A stretch of 64,000 nucleotides of DNA, taken from positions 1-64,000 of the forward strand of contig CAYRMN010000002.1 in NCBI GenBank assembly GCA_964425575.1, written 5' to 3'. Source of the DNA: CAYRMN01 sp964425575 (GTDB taxonomy: Bacteria > Patescibacteriota > Patescibacteriia > 2-12-FULL-60-25). Made by a program: the position numbers and the translations under genes. Position 1 is the first letter of the stretch. Each line of letters opens with the position of its first letter. Shown here in pieces: positions 52,904 through 61,980 of the stretch. The notes under the pieces were generated by a model. That model saw nothing but the letters and a program-made list of their open reading frames with translations, was not told the DNA's origin and made no database searches.

Positions 52904-53913
52904 AGAATAGAGGTATTACGAAGACCCATTGCGCGTAACGTCGCGCGACGAGTGAGCGCCTTAGGAATATCTTGTAGAATCTTATACCACGCTGAGAAAA
53001 AAACCGCTGGTGAGGCAACAAACACCAGAACTCCCCTACCCATTTCATGGATGAACGTTGAGGCTAGATCGCCAAAACCCAATTTCCATGAACAATGATA
53101 AAAATAAATCATCCACTGATTGCGATACATCATGCGGCGCAAATGAGCCGGGCGCTTCCGTTCTTCGCGAATACGATTGATATACCCACGTGACTCTTCT
53201 TTAATGGCACGGCGATGAAACGCGAGCGCTTGAGGCTCAAACCAGGCGGTATAGCCCTTTCGAAGCATTCGGATGGCTACATCCACATCTTCCTTGTACA
53301 TGAAAAAGGATGGATCATACAGCAAACCTTCCGGAGATACATCCATAAATGCCGCACGACGATAGAGAGCAACCGCCCCAGACACGCCAAACAATTTTTT
53401 CGCATCCTGAAGATCTGATGCGCACGAGGCTCGCCGACGACCTGCATCAATATCAACGACGTTAGCCAATGAATGATATTCCAAGCCAGCCGTATCAACG
53501 ACCGTATCATCCCCAAACGGTTGCTGTTGATCCGAGGCCACAGTCCAACGATATACAACCCCGGTCACTGCGCCACACATCGGATCCATTTCCGCACGAT
53601 GCACAAGCTTTTCTATACAATCAGGTGCCAGATACGCGTCGTCATTCAACACAAGGATAAACTCAGCATCATGTAAGGCGAGTAGATGATTATGGGCTGT
53701 AAACCCCGTATTCACATCACTCACAATCCATTGATACGGAATTCCGCTAGCTGTCAGCACCTCCTGTTCTTTTGCTACTTCCAGTGGATCGCAAGAATTT
53801 TCATACAAATACAAACCCCAGTCCGTAAAGGTCTGGGCTTTTAAACTCGCCAACACCATCGGAAGGTCGCGATAGCTTTTATATAAGGCGCTTTGAATAG
53901 CAACACGTGGCAT
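52900..53913 (-). CDS. Family 2 glycosyltransferase
   Basis: A 337-residue GT-A enzyme: MPRVAIQSALYKSYRDLPMVLASLKAQTF, LVLNDDAYLAPDCIEKL (metal-binding DxD type), LFGVSGAVALYRRAAF and FFMYKEDVDVAIRMLRKGY. The long loop after GVVYRW is unusual. A C-terminal hydrophobic segment may attach it to the membrane. ATG 53913 gives the normal start; the frame is open to 54012. The acceptor is unknown; it works in a locus making a deoxysugar glycan. Confidence 0.88.
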   Translation of the reverse strand: MPRVAIQSALYKSYRDLPMVLASLKAQTFTDWGLYLYENSCDPLEVAKEQEVLTASGIPYQWIVSDVNTGFTAHNHLLALHDAEFILVLNDDAYLAPDCIEKLVHRAEMDPMCGAVTGVVYRWTVASDQQQPFGDDTVVDTAGLEYHSLANVVDIDAGRRRASCASDLQDAKKLFGVSGAVALYRRAAFMDVSPEGLLYDPSFFMYKEDVDVAIRMLRKGYTAWFEPQALAFHRRAIKEESRGYINRIREERKRPAHLRRMMYRNQWMIYFYHCSWKLGFGDLASTFIHEMGRGVLVFVASPAVFFSAWYKILQDIPKALTRRATLRAMGLRNTSIL

Positions 53914-53915
53914 AG

Positions 53916-54824
53916 TTACGAAATAAAGAAATCGGAAATCCAAGCAGCGGCGATCGGCAATGGTCGAACGAGAGAAATGAGGGCCGCACGCCAACCCGGC
54001 TGCCACTTCCAAAAATATTGCGACATGCTGCGCGTGAAATTCTTTTGCTTCCAGAGCGTCTTACGTTGAGCAAAGCTACGCCCTACAAGATCATGCGCTT
54101 GGATGCTTGGAACATACATAACCTTCATGCCTGCCTCTACGACCTGCTTGCAATAGTCGACCTCTTCAAACCAAATAAAAAAAAGTTCGTCCAATCCACC
54201 AAGTTTCTCAAGGGCGGTCTTTGACATGGCGAAATACGAACCACGTATCGAAGGGACGGATTGCTCCTTTTCATAATCAAAATCTTTCCACATATACATA
54301 TCGAGCACACTCGGAAAGAGATGAGGAATTTTGAGGAGAAGGGCCAATTGTGACCAAACATCAGGAAAACGACGTACTGAGGGATAGGTTTTTCCATCCG
54401 ATCCAATCAATCGCCCTCCTAAAACACCAACATCTGGATGCTGATCAAGATACTCAACTGTCTTTGCGAAGGCGTCTAGCGTAACCCGCATGTCCGGATT
54501 CAAAAGCAGCACATGCCGCGCATTCGCAACCTTGATGCCTTGATTGACTGCTTTTGCAAACCCAAGATTCTTTGTATTGCCGATGGTTATAACCTCTGGA
54601 TAGCGTGCTGGAATCTCTTCAATACTACCATCATTTGATCCGTTATCAACCATAATAATACGTACGGAAATATTTCCGATGCAGTGATAAACGGTCTCCA
54701 GATTCTGCATCAAAAGATCCTTCACTTTCCAGTTCACAGTCACAATGCCTAGATCAGCTTTTTCGGATGACGTTGGTGGGATAATCCGTATTGTGACACT
54801 TGGGGCTGATGTGGAAGTCTCCAT
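53916..54824 (-). CDS. Rhamnosyltransferase-like family 2 glycosyltransferase
   Basis: A 302-residue GT2 of the WbbL/rhamnosyltransferase-like group: LGIVTVNWKVKDLLMQNLETV, MVDNGSNDGS, NLGFAKAVNQGIKVA, LLLNPDMRV, GGRLIGSDG and a C-terminal FIWFEEVDYCKQVVEAGMKVMYVPS. Two bases upstream of the next transferase in the operon. The link to dTDP-deoxysugar genes makes a rhamnose-type donor plausible. Confidence 0.88.
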   Translation of the reverse strand: METSTSAPSVTIRIIPPTSSEKADLGIVTVNWKVKDLLMQNLETVYHCIGNISVRIIMVDNGSNDGSIEEIPARYPEVITIGNTKNLGFAKAVNQGIKVANARHVLLLNPDMRVTLDAFAKTVEYLDQHPDVGVLGGRLIGSDGKTYPSVRRFPDVWSQLALLLKIPHLFPSVLDMYMWKDFDYEKEQSVPSIRGSYFAMSKTALEKLGGLDELFFIWFEEVDYCKQVVEAGMKVMYVPSIQAHDLVGRSFAQRKTLWKQKNFTRSMSQYFWKWQPGWRAALISLVRPLPIAAAWISDFFIS

Positions 54825-54974
54825 AAATGATATTCGAGTAAAACGGTATCAACGGACGAGTGAAAAGTAAAGCATGTCCAACGCCCCAACTCTTGACGAA
54901 AACATGATTTTTCCCCCCGCGTCTGTTATAACGGGTATAAATAGATGATACTATTTACAATCTTATCGCTATCT

Positions 54975-55823
54975 ATGAAAATTCTGATTTTTGGAAAAGG
55001 CTATATTGGCACACGCTTAGCTGGAGCATGGCCAGATGCGGTACTCTCAGATGTTCGCATTGATGATCTCCCAGCAGTCCGAGCCGAACTTGAGGCACAA
55101 CAACCAGATGCTGTGCTGAACGCGGCTGGAAAAACGGGTTCGCCAAATGTTGATTGGTGCGAATCACATCAGGTCGAAACTTATCGCTCGAATGTCATCG
55201 GCGCATTAACGCTCGCCGAAGCCTGCCAAGAAAAAAATATTTATTTGCTCCATCTCGCTTCTGGATGTGTGTATTACGGACCATCACCTGACCCACGCGG
55301 ATGGCTGGAAGACGATTTCGCGAATCCAACCGCATTCTACTCACGAACGAAGTATGCAACCGATCTCGTGTTATCCCGACTCCCCAATGTCGGAATTGCG
55401 AGACTCCGCATGCCAATCGATCGCTTGCCAGGAACACGCAACTTAATTGATAAACTTTCGCGCTATCCAAAAGTGATCGATGTTGAAAATAGTGTCACGA
55501 TCGTGGATGATTTGATTTCTACCTGCCATCAACTCATGGAAAAACGAGGCACGGGCATCTTCCATGTCGTGAATCCTGGCACCATGAAACACCGAGAACT
55601 TCTCGCGCTCTACAAAGAACTCGTTGATCCAAACCACACCTGCGAATGGATCTCCAACGACGACCTCGTCAACACAGGGCTAGCCGTGAAGGGACGATCA
55701 AACTGCATATTGCAGTCCCCTCGTTTAGGAGAGCTCGGTATTCACATGCGCCCAATCGAAGTCGCCCTGCGTGATACCATGGTAAAATACGCTGAAGCTG
55801 TCCGCACGCCAGCCACCACATGA
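54975..55823 (+). CDS. NDP-4-keto-6-deoxysugar epimerase/reductase (plant NRS/ER-like)
   Basis: A short-chain dehydrogenase with GKGYIGTRLAG at the N-terminus, catalytic YSRTKYATDLVL, and the stretch AAGKTGSPNVDWCESHQVETYRSNVIGALTLAEAC. The last matches the plant bifunctional 3,5-epimerase/4-keto reductase (NRS/ER, UER1) better than standard RmlD. It could finish NDP-rhamnose from the RmlB product without a separate RmlC. ATG 54975 is used; 54945 is an alternative, with TATAAA just before it. ATGA overlap with the next transferase. Confidence 0.85.
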   Translation: MKILIFGKGYIGTRLAGAWPDAVLSDVRIDDLPAVRAELEAQQPDAVLNAAGKTGSPNVDWCESHQVETYRSNVIGALTLAEACQEKNIYLLHLASGCVYYGPSPDPRGWLEDDFANPTAFYSRTKYATDLVLSRLPNVGIARLRMPIDRLPGTRNLIDKLSRYPKVIDVENSVTIVDDLISTCHQLMEKRGTGIFHVVNPGTMKHRELLALYKELVDPNHTCEWISNDDLVNTGLAVKGRSNCILQSPRLGELGIHMRPIEVALRDTMVKYAEAVRTPATT

Positions 55824-56689
55824 CCGACCAGCCAACAAGTATACCAACGATGACACCAACAGATATGGTAGATGTCGGCATTGTTATTGTTGTCTATAAT
55901 CTGATTGAAGAATGTCTTTCCTCGCTCGCTGAAGCAATTGCACATAGCCGATATTCAACCAAGGTCGTGATTATTGATAACGATTCTCCAAAAGCAGATG
56001 TCGTGCAGCCGTGGGCAAACAAGCATCTGCCGCACGCGCAAGTGGTCATGCGAGGCTTTAATCATGGATTTGGACGGTCCATGAATTTTGGCGCTGCCAT
56101 GATCAATGCAAAGTACTATTTTCTTTTGAACCCAGATACGATTCTGACAGATCCAGATATCTTAAATAAAATGGTGGAGTACATGCAGAGCCATCCGGAT
56201 GTCGGTCTCATTGCTCCAAAAATTTCTAACTTTGATGGAACGCGACAAGATACGTGCCGCCGTTTTCCAGCCTGGTATCAGCCGCTCATCCAGCGCAGCG
56301 CTCTCTGCGAAACACGTTGGGGGAAAGCCTATCTCACGCATTTTCAAATGCACGATTTTGATCAATCGGACGAACGCAAGGTGGACTGGGTGCAAGGATC
56401 TGCCATGTTTCTACCTGGAAACATCTGGCGTGCGCTGAATGGCTTTGATCATCGCTATTGGATGTACTTTGAAGACATTGATCTTTGCCGACGAATCTGG
56501 GGCATGGGAAAAGCCGTTGTCTATCTACCTAGCGTGCAGCTACAACACCTCTATGGTCGAGCCTCAGCCAAAATTAAAAATCCTATTTTAAATATCCTCA
56601 AAACAAAAGCTACCCGTGCCCACTTAGCCAGCTGGGCAAAATACATGTGGAAATGGAAGTGGACACAGCTCCCAAAGCGAGAAACATAA
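55820..56689 (+). CDS. Rhamnosyltransferase-like family 2 glycosyltransferase
   Basis: A 289-residue GT2: VGIVIVVYNLIEECLSSLAEAI, IIDNDSPKADV, NHGFGRSMNFGAAM, FLLNPDTILTDPDIL, LIAPKISNFDG, WVQGSAMFLPGNIW and YFEDIDLCRRIWGMGKAVVYLPSVQLQH. It is translationally coupled to the epimerase/reductase gene and followed at once by a terminator. Probably adds the deoxysugar to a surface glycan. Confidence 0.9.
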   Translation: MTDQPTSIPTMTPTDMVDVGIVIVVYNLIEECLSSLAEAIAHSRYSTKVVIIDNDSPKADVVQPWANKHLPHAQVVMRGFNHGFGRSMNFGAAMINAKYYFLLNPDTILTDPDILNKMVEYMQSHPDVGLIAPKISNFDGTRQDTCRRFPAWYQPLIQRSALCETRWGKAYLTHFQMHDFDQSDERKVDWVQGSAMFLPGNIWRALNGFDHRYWMYFEDIDLCRRIWGMGKAVVYLPSVQLQHLYGRASAKIKNPILNILKTKATRAHLASWAKYMWKWKWTQLPKRET

Positions 56690-56715
56690 AAATGGGCTCA
56701 TATGAGCCCATTTTT
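56688..56715 (+). terminator. Intrinsic terminator
   Basis: AAAAATGGGCTCA and TGAGCCCATTTTT pair around TA; the stem begins at the stop codon of the glycosyltransferase gene. Confidence 0.9.
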
Positions 56716-56734
56716 CGTTGAAACCACTTCTGGG

Positions 56735-57253
56735 TTATACTTGCTTACAGGTCAAGCGTGCTGTTTTATATGCATCTCGAGCTGATTTTTCAGCAGTCTG
56801 GCGTGCCTCTTTCCACGCCTTTCGCGCAGCAGCAAGTTTTTCATCCGTCGCCTTTCGTGCATCTTTTCGAGCCTGCTCAACGCCCTTCAGCGCATCACGA
56901 CGCGCTTTTAATGCAACCGTCATTTCGTCATGTGACTTATGTTCTTTAGCTGTCGTCAGCGCTTCATAGGAGTGATCAATCGCAGCTTTACGATCGGCGG
57001 TGTATTTGTCGCGTAATGCTTTGCGTGCAGCGCTGTCTGCATCCATGGCGGCCTTCCACGCATCGTCGCGTTGCTGCATCGCTGTTTTACGAGCTGAAAC
57101 ATACGCGTCCCAAGCTGTTTTCTGGCATGCGCTCACCTGCGCTTTATGCTCTGGCGTTTGCTCGTGAGTGGATGTTTCACTCGCAAGCGCTGCTGGGCCA
57201 GCTACGAATGAAGCGACTAAGGCAGCGGTTATAAATATGCGTTGTGTATTCAT
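56735..57253 (-). CDS. Exported Ala/Lys-rich helical protein
   Basis: A signal peptide (MNTQRIFITAALVASFVAGPAALA, cleavage after ALA) precedes about 145 residues made almost wholly of Ala, Lys, Arg, Glu, Asp. They contain repeated AxxxARKAxxD heptad-like units, so a long surface coiled coil is likely. One Cys lies near each end of the mature part (SACQK, LTCKQV) and they may pair. No family is recognised. Confidence 0.7.
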   Translation of the reverse strand: MNTQRIFITAALVASFVAGPAALASETSTHEQTPEHKAQVSACQKTAWDAYVSARKTAMQQRDDAWKAAMDADSAARKALRDKYTADRKAAIDHSYEALTTAKEHKSHDEMTVALKARRDALKGVEQARKDARKATDEKLAAARKAWKEARQTAEKSARDAYKTARLTCKQV

Positions 57254-57315
57254 AGACAATTTATTGACCCTTATAATGGATCTTGCCTAGACAGAATAGC
57301 AAACTATCTATCTTT

Positions 57316-57636
57316 TTACACCTCTTCTTTGCGCTGCTCATCAAGTGTGCGTTCCTTATGCTGAGCTAGCGTCTCACGCAAATGGTCCTTAGCCTCATCA
57401 ATTGATTTATAGAGATCATCCGAGCTGCGCTCAATCTTCAAAAGCTCACCAGGAACATCCACATTCACGGAACACGTAAAAAGCTTCTCTGTACGATGTT
57501 GCGCATCCATTTTTAGACTAACATCCAATTGCATGATCGCGTGCTGATACTTTTCCAAACTAGAAAACTTTTCTTCCACGTACTGATGAATCGCTGGCGT
57601 AAGTTCAATATCGCTCGCACGAAGGTTGATATTCAT
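57316..57636 (-). CDS. hpf: Ribosome hibernation promoting factor, short form
   Basis: A 106-residue HPF/YfiA domain that binds the 30S decoding region in starved cells: MNINLRASDIELTPAIHQYVEEKFSSLEKY, LDVSLKMDAQHRTEK and DDLYKSIDEAKDHLRETLAQHKER. It lacks the C-terminal dimerisation domain of long HPF. TAGAAT lies four bases before the ATG. Confidence 0.93.
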   Translation of the reverse strand: MNINLRASDIELTPAIHQYVEEKFSSLEKYQHAIMQLDVSLKMDAQHRTEKLFTCSVNVDVPGELLKIERSSDDLYKSIDEAKDHLRETLAQHKERTLDEQRKEEV

Positions 57637-57653
57637 AGTGATTCTAGTTTAGC

Positions 57654-58562
57654 TTAAAATCCAAGCAATTGCACTTCGTCTTCAAGGAGAAGACCGTACT
57701 CGTCGCGCACCTTCATTTTTACCAGGCTAGAAAGAGCGATCACATCGGCTGCCGTAGCCCCACCTAAATTGACGAGAAAATTGCCATGCACCGAACTGAC
57801 TTGCGCTTTTCCAATGGTCATTCCCTTCAACCCAAGTTGATCAATCAACCAACCAGCAGGAATTCGGTGGGCCTGCAACATCGCATCAGGAACTGTGACT
57901 CGACGTCGCAAACGCTCAATCAAATAATCGTCCGTGTACTCAACATTTTTAAACAAACACCCTGCACTAAATGCACCTTGAGGCTGACTGTCTTTACGCT
58001 TGGCCATGATGTCTTCTAGTTTTTTCATAGCCACCTCTTTACGTCCTGTTCGAAGACGCAACGTAGTTGAAAATAAAACATGCGGCTCATGTTTGAAACG
58101 ACTATCACGATAGCCAAACCGGCATTCAGCATTCGTGTACGTTACCCGCTGATCTCGTAGTACATCATACGCATCCACGCTCTCCACCGCATCTCTCATC
58201 TCACCCCCAAAACAACCTGCATCTCCGTAGATAGCTCCACCGATCGTCCCCGGTACTCCAATTCCCCATTCAAATCCTTCTAACCCGGCTGATGCTGCTG
58301 CGCGAGCCAGCAAACCAGTAAAGACACCCACTTCAGCTGTAACGCGCTCACCCTCAATCGAATACGCACGACTGGTCGGCTGAATAACAACCCCCTCAAA
58401 TCCCTGATCAGACACCAGCACGTTTGACCCTCCACCCAAGATGAACCAAGGTATCTCAAGCTGATGCGCCAGACGAAGCACATCCAGTATTTTCTCTGGA
58501 GAATCTCCAGTCACATATAGCCGCGCTGGACCACCGATTTTCAGATAGGTATGTGCAGCCAT
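57654..58562 (-). CDS. murB: UDP-N-acetylenolpyruvoylglucosamine reductase
   Basis: Reduces UDP-GlcNAc-enolpyruvate to UDP-MurNAc. FAD-binding LGGGSNVLVSDQGFEGVVI, GIPGT-like GIGVPGTIGGAIYGDAGCFGGEM, the catalytic GAFSAGCLFKN and the C-terminal catalytic Glu in YGLLLEDEVQLLGF are visible; the Ser in FSAGC is the proton-donor position. The N-terminus is short (MAAHTYLKIGG). It follows murC by 28 bases. Confidence 0.94.
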   Translation of the reverse strand: MAAHTYLKIGGPARLYVTGDSPEKILDVLRLAHQLEIPWFILGGGSNVLVSDQGFEGVVIQPTSRAYSIEGERVTAEVGVFTGLLARAAASAGLEGFEWGIGVPGTIGGAIYGDAGCFGGEMRDAVESVDAYDVLRDQRVTYTNAECRFGYRDSRFKHEPHVLFSTTLRLRTGRKEVAMKKLEDIMAKRKDSQPQGAFSAGCLFKNVEYTDDYLIERLRRRVTVPDAMLQAHRIPAGWLIDQLGLKGMTIGKAQVSSVHGNFLVNLGGATAADVIALSSLVKMKVRDEYGLLLEDEVQLLGF

Positions 58563-58590
58563 AGATTCATCTCGCTTTCGTCATGATGTT

Positions 58591-59919
58591 TTAGATAGCC
58601 TTTCTTATGGCTCCATCGATATCTCCCGCACCCATACAGATAACAATATCTCCAGGTAGAGATGCTTCCAAGATACGCTGAACAGCCTCTGTTGGCGAGG
58701 CAGCATACTCCACCATGCGTTTCACTCCACGATCCGCATCGTGACGAGTAAGCGCATCTACAAGATCCATCGATGAAATGTCGTGGTCGATCGATGCGTC
58801 GCGTCCAGCGACATCGTAAATTTCACACACCACAAGAATATCAGCTTGATCAAAAGATGGAATAAATTCCAAAAAAAGATGCTTCGTACGATTCCGATGA
58901 TGCGGCTGAAAACAGAGCAAAATACGTCGATCTGGAAATGCATCATGCGCCGCCTGAAGCGTAACGGCTACAGCTGTTGGATGATGACCGTAGTCTGAAT
59001 AGATAGAAGCGCCGTTCCGCTCCTTCAAAAACTCAAAACGACGCCAAATGCCCTTAAAATCCTGAAGAGCGGATACGACGGCACTGCTCTCAGCTCCGAG
59101 GGCACGAGCCATCATGGCCGCTGCACCCGCGTTCAATGCATTAAATGTTCCTGGAACCGCAAGCACCACATCTGATGCTTCGAACAAAAGAATTTCTACC
59201 CCCTTCTCCTCTAACCCAGCTTGTTCTGAAGCAATCAACTCCATCACTCGCAAATCAGTTCCATTCGCCACCACCACCCCGCCTGAACGGACTTGCTGCA
59301 ACAGCTCACGGAAACAGTCTTGCAGGCTTTCGATGGTTGGAAAGACATCCGTATGATCCAGTTCAAGATTATTTAAAATTAATCCATCTGGCTGAAACTC
59401 CAAAAAATGGCGCGCATATTCATCGCCTTCAACCACAAACAGATCAGAACGGCCAAGGCGCAGATTACCCTCTACAAATCCTGGCACCTTGCTGCCAACC
59501 ACCACGGTTGGATCAAGCCCTGCCCGCTCCAATATCAATCCCAGCATAGCGGTCGTCGTACTCTTCCCGTGCGTTCCAGCGACGACGATGGTCTTGGCAT
59601 CCGTAAACCACTGACCAAGAAACGCAAAATTCGTCATCTCTGGAATACCGCGTTCTTTGGCTGCGACTCTTTCTTTATTTTTGTCTGGAGCCGCCGATGT
59701 ATAAATGACCAATTCACATTCAGCCGGAATATTCTCTGCCATTTCACTTATTGCAATCTGCGCTCCACGTGCGGCAAGAAAATCCGTTTGATCATTCCTT
59801 ACAAGATCGGAGCCAGAAATCTGAACACCGGCCGCCAGTAAAATCTTCGCGACCGCACTCATATTGATTCCGCCTACTCCAATCAAATGGACGTGCTTGA
59901 GAGCCTTCAGATCGATCAT
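58591..59919 (-). CDS. murC: UDP-N-acetylmuramate-L-alanine ligase
   Basis: Adds L-Ala to UDP-MurNAc. The Rossmann domain has GVGGINMSAVAKIL and SGSDLVRND; the ATP-binding P-loop AGTHGKSTTTAML is near residue 110. Further motifs are VEGDEY, NLELDHTDVFPT, WRRFEFL and YGHHPTAVAVTL. Length 442 is normal. TAATCT on the minus strand (59926-59931) ends six bases before ATG 59919, so it is probably leaderless. Confidence 0.96.
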   Translation of the reverse strand: MIDLKALKHVHLIGVGGINMSAVAKILLAAGVQISGSDLVRNDQTDFLAARGAQIAISEMAENIPAECELVIYTSAAPDKNKERVAAKERGIPEMTNFAFLGQWFTDAKTIVVAGTHGKSTTTAMLGLILERAGLDPTVVVGSKVPGFVEGNLRLGRSDLFVVEGDEYARHFLEFQPDGLILNNLELDHTDVFPTIESLQDCFRELLQQVRSGGVVVANGTDLRVMELIASEQAGLEEKGVEILLFEASDVVLAVPGTFNALNAGAAAMMARALGAESSAVVSALQDFKGIWRRFEFLKERNGASIYSDYGHHPTAVAVTLQAAHDAFPDRRILLCFQPHHRNRTKHLFLEFIPSFDQADILVVCEIYDVAGRDASIDHDISSMDLVDALTRHDADRGVKRMVEYAASPTEAVQRILEASLPGDIVICMGAGDIDGAIRKAI

Positions 59920-60000
59920 ACTCAAAGATTACGCGATTTCATCAAAATTGAAAATGCCCGGCGGGAAGCCTGGGGCAAGGAAGAAAGGACGGGCCTCGAT

Positions 60001-60351
60001 CTAGGGTACTTCGGGATAGGGCTTGAAGATAAATTTAGCTTTCTCTACACCTTCATCATACTCCAGTGGCTCGAGCTGCATCCCCGTTGCGCTGGTCATA
60101 GCACTGACGACGATGCTAAGGAAAGCCCATGAATCACCTACACGATCAGACATGTTTTCGTCACAGAGGACCATCCAGCTTGATTTATATTCTATGACTC
60201 CGCTTGGAGTTCCTCTAACCAAACTTTTAATGATCCATGTCCCCGTCCAGTCAAAAATGAGGATATCTTCAGCCTGTGGAGTTGTATAGCGAGCACCCTC
60301 TCCCCCCTGAAGGACAAAACGATCGCTCTCAAACTCTGTCGCATCACTCAT
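60001..60351 (-). CDS. Hypothetical soluble protein (116 aa)
   Basis: Starts with a clear AGGAGG eight bases before ATG 60351. The sequence has FVLQGGEGARYTTPQAEDILIFDWTGTW and ESSWMVL-like acidic and aromatic stretches; no family is recognised, and there is no signal or membrane helix. The strong ribosome site contrasts with the many leaderless genes here. Confidence 0.65.
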   Translation of the reverse strand: MSDATEFESDRFVLQGGEGARYTTPQAEDILIFDWTGTWIIKSLVRGTPSGVIEYKSSWMVLCDENMSDRVGDSWAFLSIVVSAMTSATGMQLEPLEYDEGVEKAKFIFKPYPEVP

Positions 60352-60506
60352 GACGCATACCTCCTTGCACTTCTCTGGTGAGCTTTACTTATCAATAGAA
60401 TCGATTTTTGTCTATGTATAGACGTCTCCCTCTCATTCGCGTACCATGGTTTTAATCGTTTTTAAACCAACCTATGGTGTAACTATTTTGATCTGAGTCT
60501 ACCGAT

Positions 60507-60530
60507 GGGCGGGGAAACCCCGCCCCTACA
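60507..60530. repeat. Short GC hairpin of the TAGGGGCG class
   Basis: GGGCGGGG and CCCCGCCC pair around AAA and are followed by CTACA, like the right half of the repeat at 44692-44785. It lies 27 bases before the glyA start. Confidence 0.5.
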
Positions 60531-60556
60531 GCGTTTACATATTTATCCCATTTCCC

Positions 60557-61912
60557 ATGCCTACCTATTCCCATCTCTCCGCGCAAGATACGGAGATCAT
60601 GAATCTCGCCAACGAGGAAACTGAGCGCCAACAAGATGGTTTAATGCTCATTCCATCAGAAAATCATATCTCTCCCGCTGCCCTTGAAGCGCTCGCCACG
60701 ACACTGAGCGACAAGTACGCCGAGGGGTATCCAGGACGACGCTATTATTCTGGTAACGAAGTCGTCGATAAAGTTGAACTGCTGGTTCAAGACCGTGCTA
60801 AAGCACTCTTCAAGGTTCCGTACGTAAATGTCCAACCCTACTCTGGAAGTCCAGCAAATCTAGCTGTCTATACAGCCACCATGGAACCAGGTGAGGCCTT
60901 TCTTGGTCTTGATTTGATGAATGGCGGACATCTCACACATGGCTGGAAACACAATCTGACTTCCAAGGTTTGGAAAAGTTTTCCCTATCACCTCAAGCCC
61001 AATGGCGAAACAAATCTGGAAGAAGTTCGCGCACTTGCCCACGAACACAAACCCAAATTAATTTGGTGTGGCGCAACCGCCTATCCGCGTGCGATTCCTT
61101 TCAGACAACTCGCAGAAATTGCAGATGAAGTCGGCGCCTACCTCGTCGCAGACATTTCTCACATCAGTGGGCTGGTGGCTGGTGGCCAGCACGAGAGCCC
61201 AGTGACCTATGCTCATATCGTAACCACCACCACGCATAAGACACTGCGCGGTCCACGCGGCGCGCTCATCATGGTGACGGAGAAAGGAATTGCCAAAGAT
61301 GCGGATCTACCGATGAAGATTGATAAGGCAATCATTCCAGGCCTCCAAGGCGGACCACACATGAACACCATCGCCGGTATTGGCGTCGCCCTCCACGAAG
61401 CATCACAACCTGCATTCTCTGACTACGCCCGACGTATTGTGGAAAATGCGAAGACGTTTGCTGCCGCGTTGATCGAACAGGGGTTTAGTCTCGTCACTGG
61501 AGGTACTGATAATCACCTCATTCTGCTCGACCTGTCCCCGAGTGGTGTCGGACGAGGCAAGTTATTTCAAAATGCTCTGGAACGTTGCAGGCTCTATGCC
61601 AACATGAACACCGTTCCGAATGAACAAGGCTCTGCCCTCTACCCCAGCGGTCTACGACTTGGAACGCCAGCCGCGACCACCCGCGGCATGGGAGCAGCGG
61701 AAATGAAACAAGTAGCCGAATGGATCGCGCGCGTGGCGAAACATATCGAAAAATTTCAGCTGCCCACTGATAAAACAGAACGAGCAGCAATGCTAACGCA
61801 CTTCAATCAAGAACTGCTGACCGATCCGTTCTACACCGAGATGCGAGAGGAAGTGAAACAGATGTGTCGAAAGTTTCCAATTCCAGCCAGTACCTCCCCT
61901 AGCCCCTCCTAG
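60557..61912 (+). CDS. glyA: Serine hydroxymethyltransferase
   Basis: Interconverts serine and glycine while charging tetrahydrofolate with a one-carbon unit. This PLP enzyme shows LIPSENHISPAAL, SDKYAEGYPGRRYYSGNE, VQPYSGSPANLAVY, GLDLMNGGHLTHG, VADISHISGLVAGG and the PLP Lys in TTTTHKTLRGPRG (near 235). RLGTPAATTRGM lies near 375. Length 451 is slightly over the usual. The next gene, folD, uses the product. Confidence 0.97.
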   Translation: MPTYSHLSAQDTEIMNLANEETERQQDGLMLIPSENHISPAALEALATTLSDKYAEGYPGRRYYSGNEVVDKVELLVQDRAKALFKVPYVNVQPYSGSPANLAVYTATMEPGEAFLGLDLMNGGHLTHGWKHNLTSKVWKSFPYHLKPNGETNLEEVRALAHEHKPKLIWCGATAYPRAIPFRQLAEIADEVGAYLVADISHISGLVAGGQHESPVTYAHIVTTTTHKTLRGPRGALIMVTEKGIAKDADLPMKIDKAIIPGLQGGPHMNTIAGIGVALHEASQPAFSDYARRIVENAKTFAAALIEQGFSLVTGGTDNHLILLDLSPSGVGRGKLFQNALERCRLYANMNTVPNEQGSALYPSGLRLGTPAATTRGMGAAEMKQVAEWIARVAKHIEKFQLPTDKTERAAMLTHFNQELLTDPFYTEMREEVKQMCRKFPIPASTSPSPS

Positions 61913-61957
61913 GCTAGGAGGGGTATCAATCATGTTCTCCCCCTAAACTAGGGGGAG
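61900..61957 (+). repeat. Two small hairpins between glyA and folD
   Basis: CCCCTCCTAGGCTAGGAGGGG overlaps the glyA stop codon, and CTCCCCCTAAACTAGGGGGAG (61937-61957) follows. Similar CTCCCCC-type hairpins are frequent intergenic repeats in bacteria. They may slow or end transcription from glyA or stabilise the message. Confidence 0.5.
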
Positions 61958-61980
61958 TTAGAGAGGGTACTTCAATTACT

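Noticed and set aside
59887..60132. Plus-strand frame of 81 codons between murC and the gene at 60001
   Set aside because: It covers the start of murC and the end of an opposite gene with AGGAGG; composition is that of a shadow.
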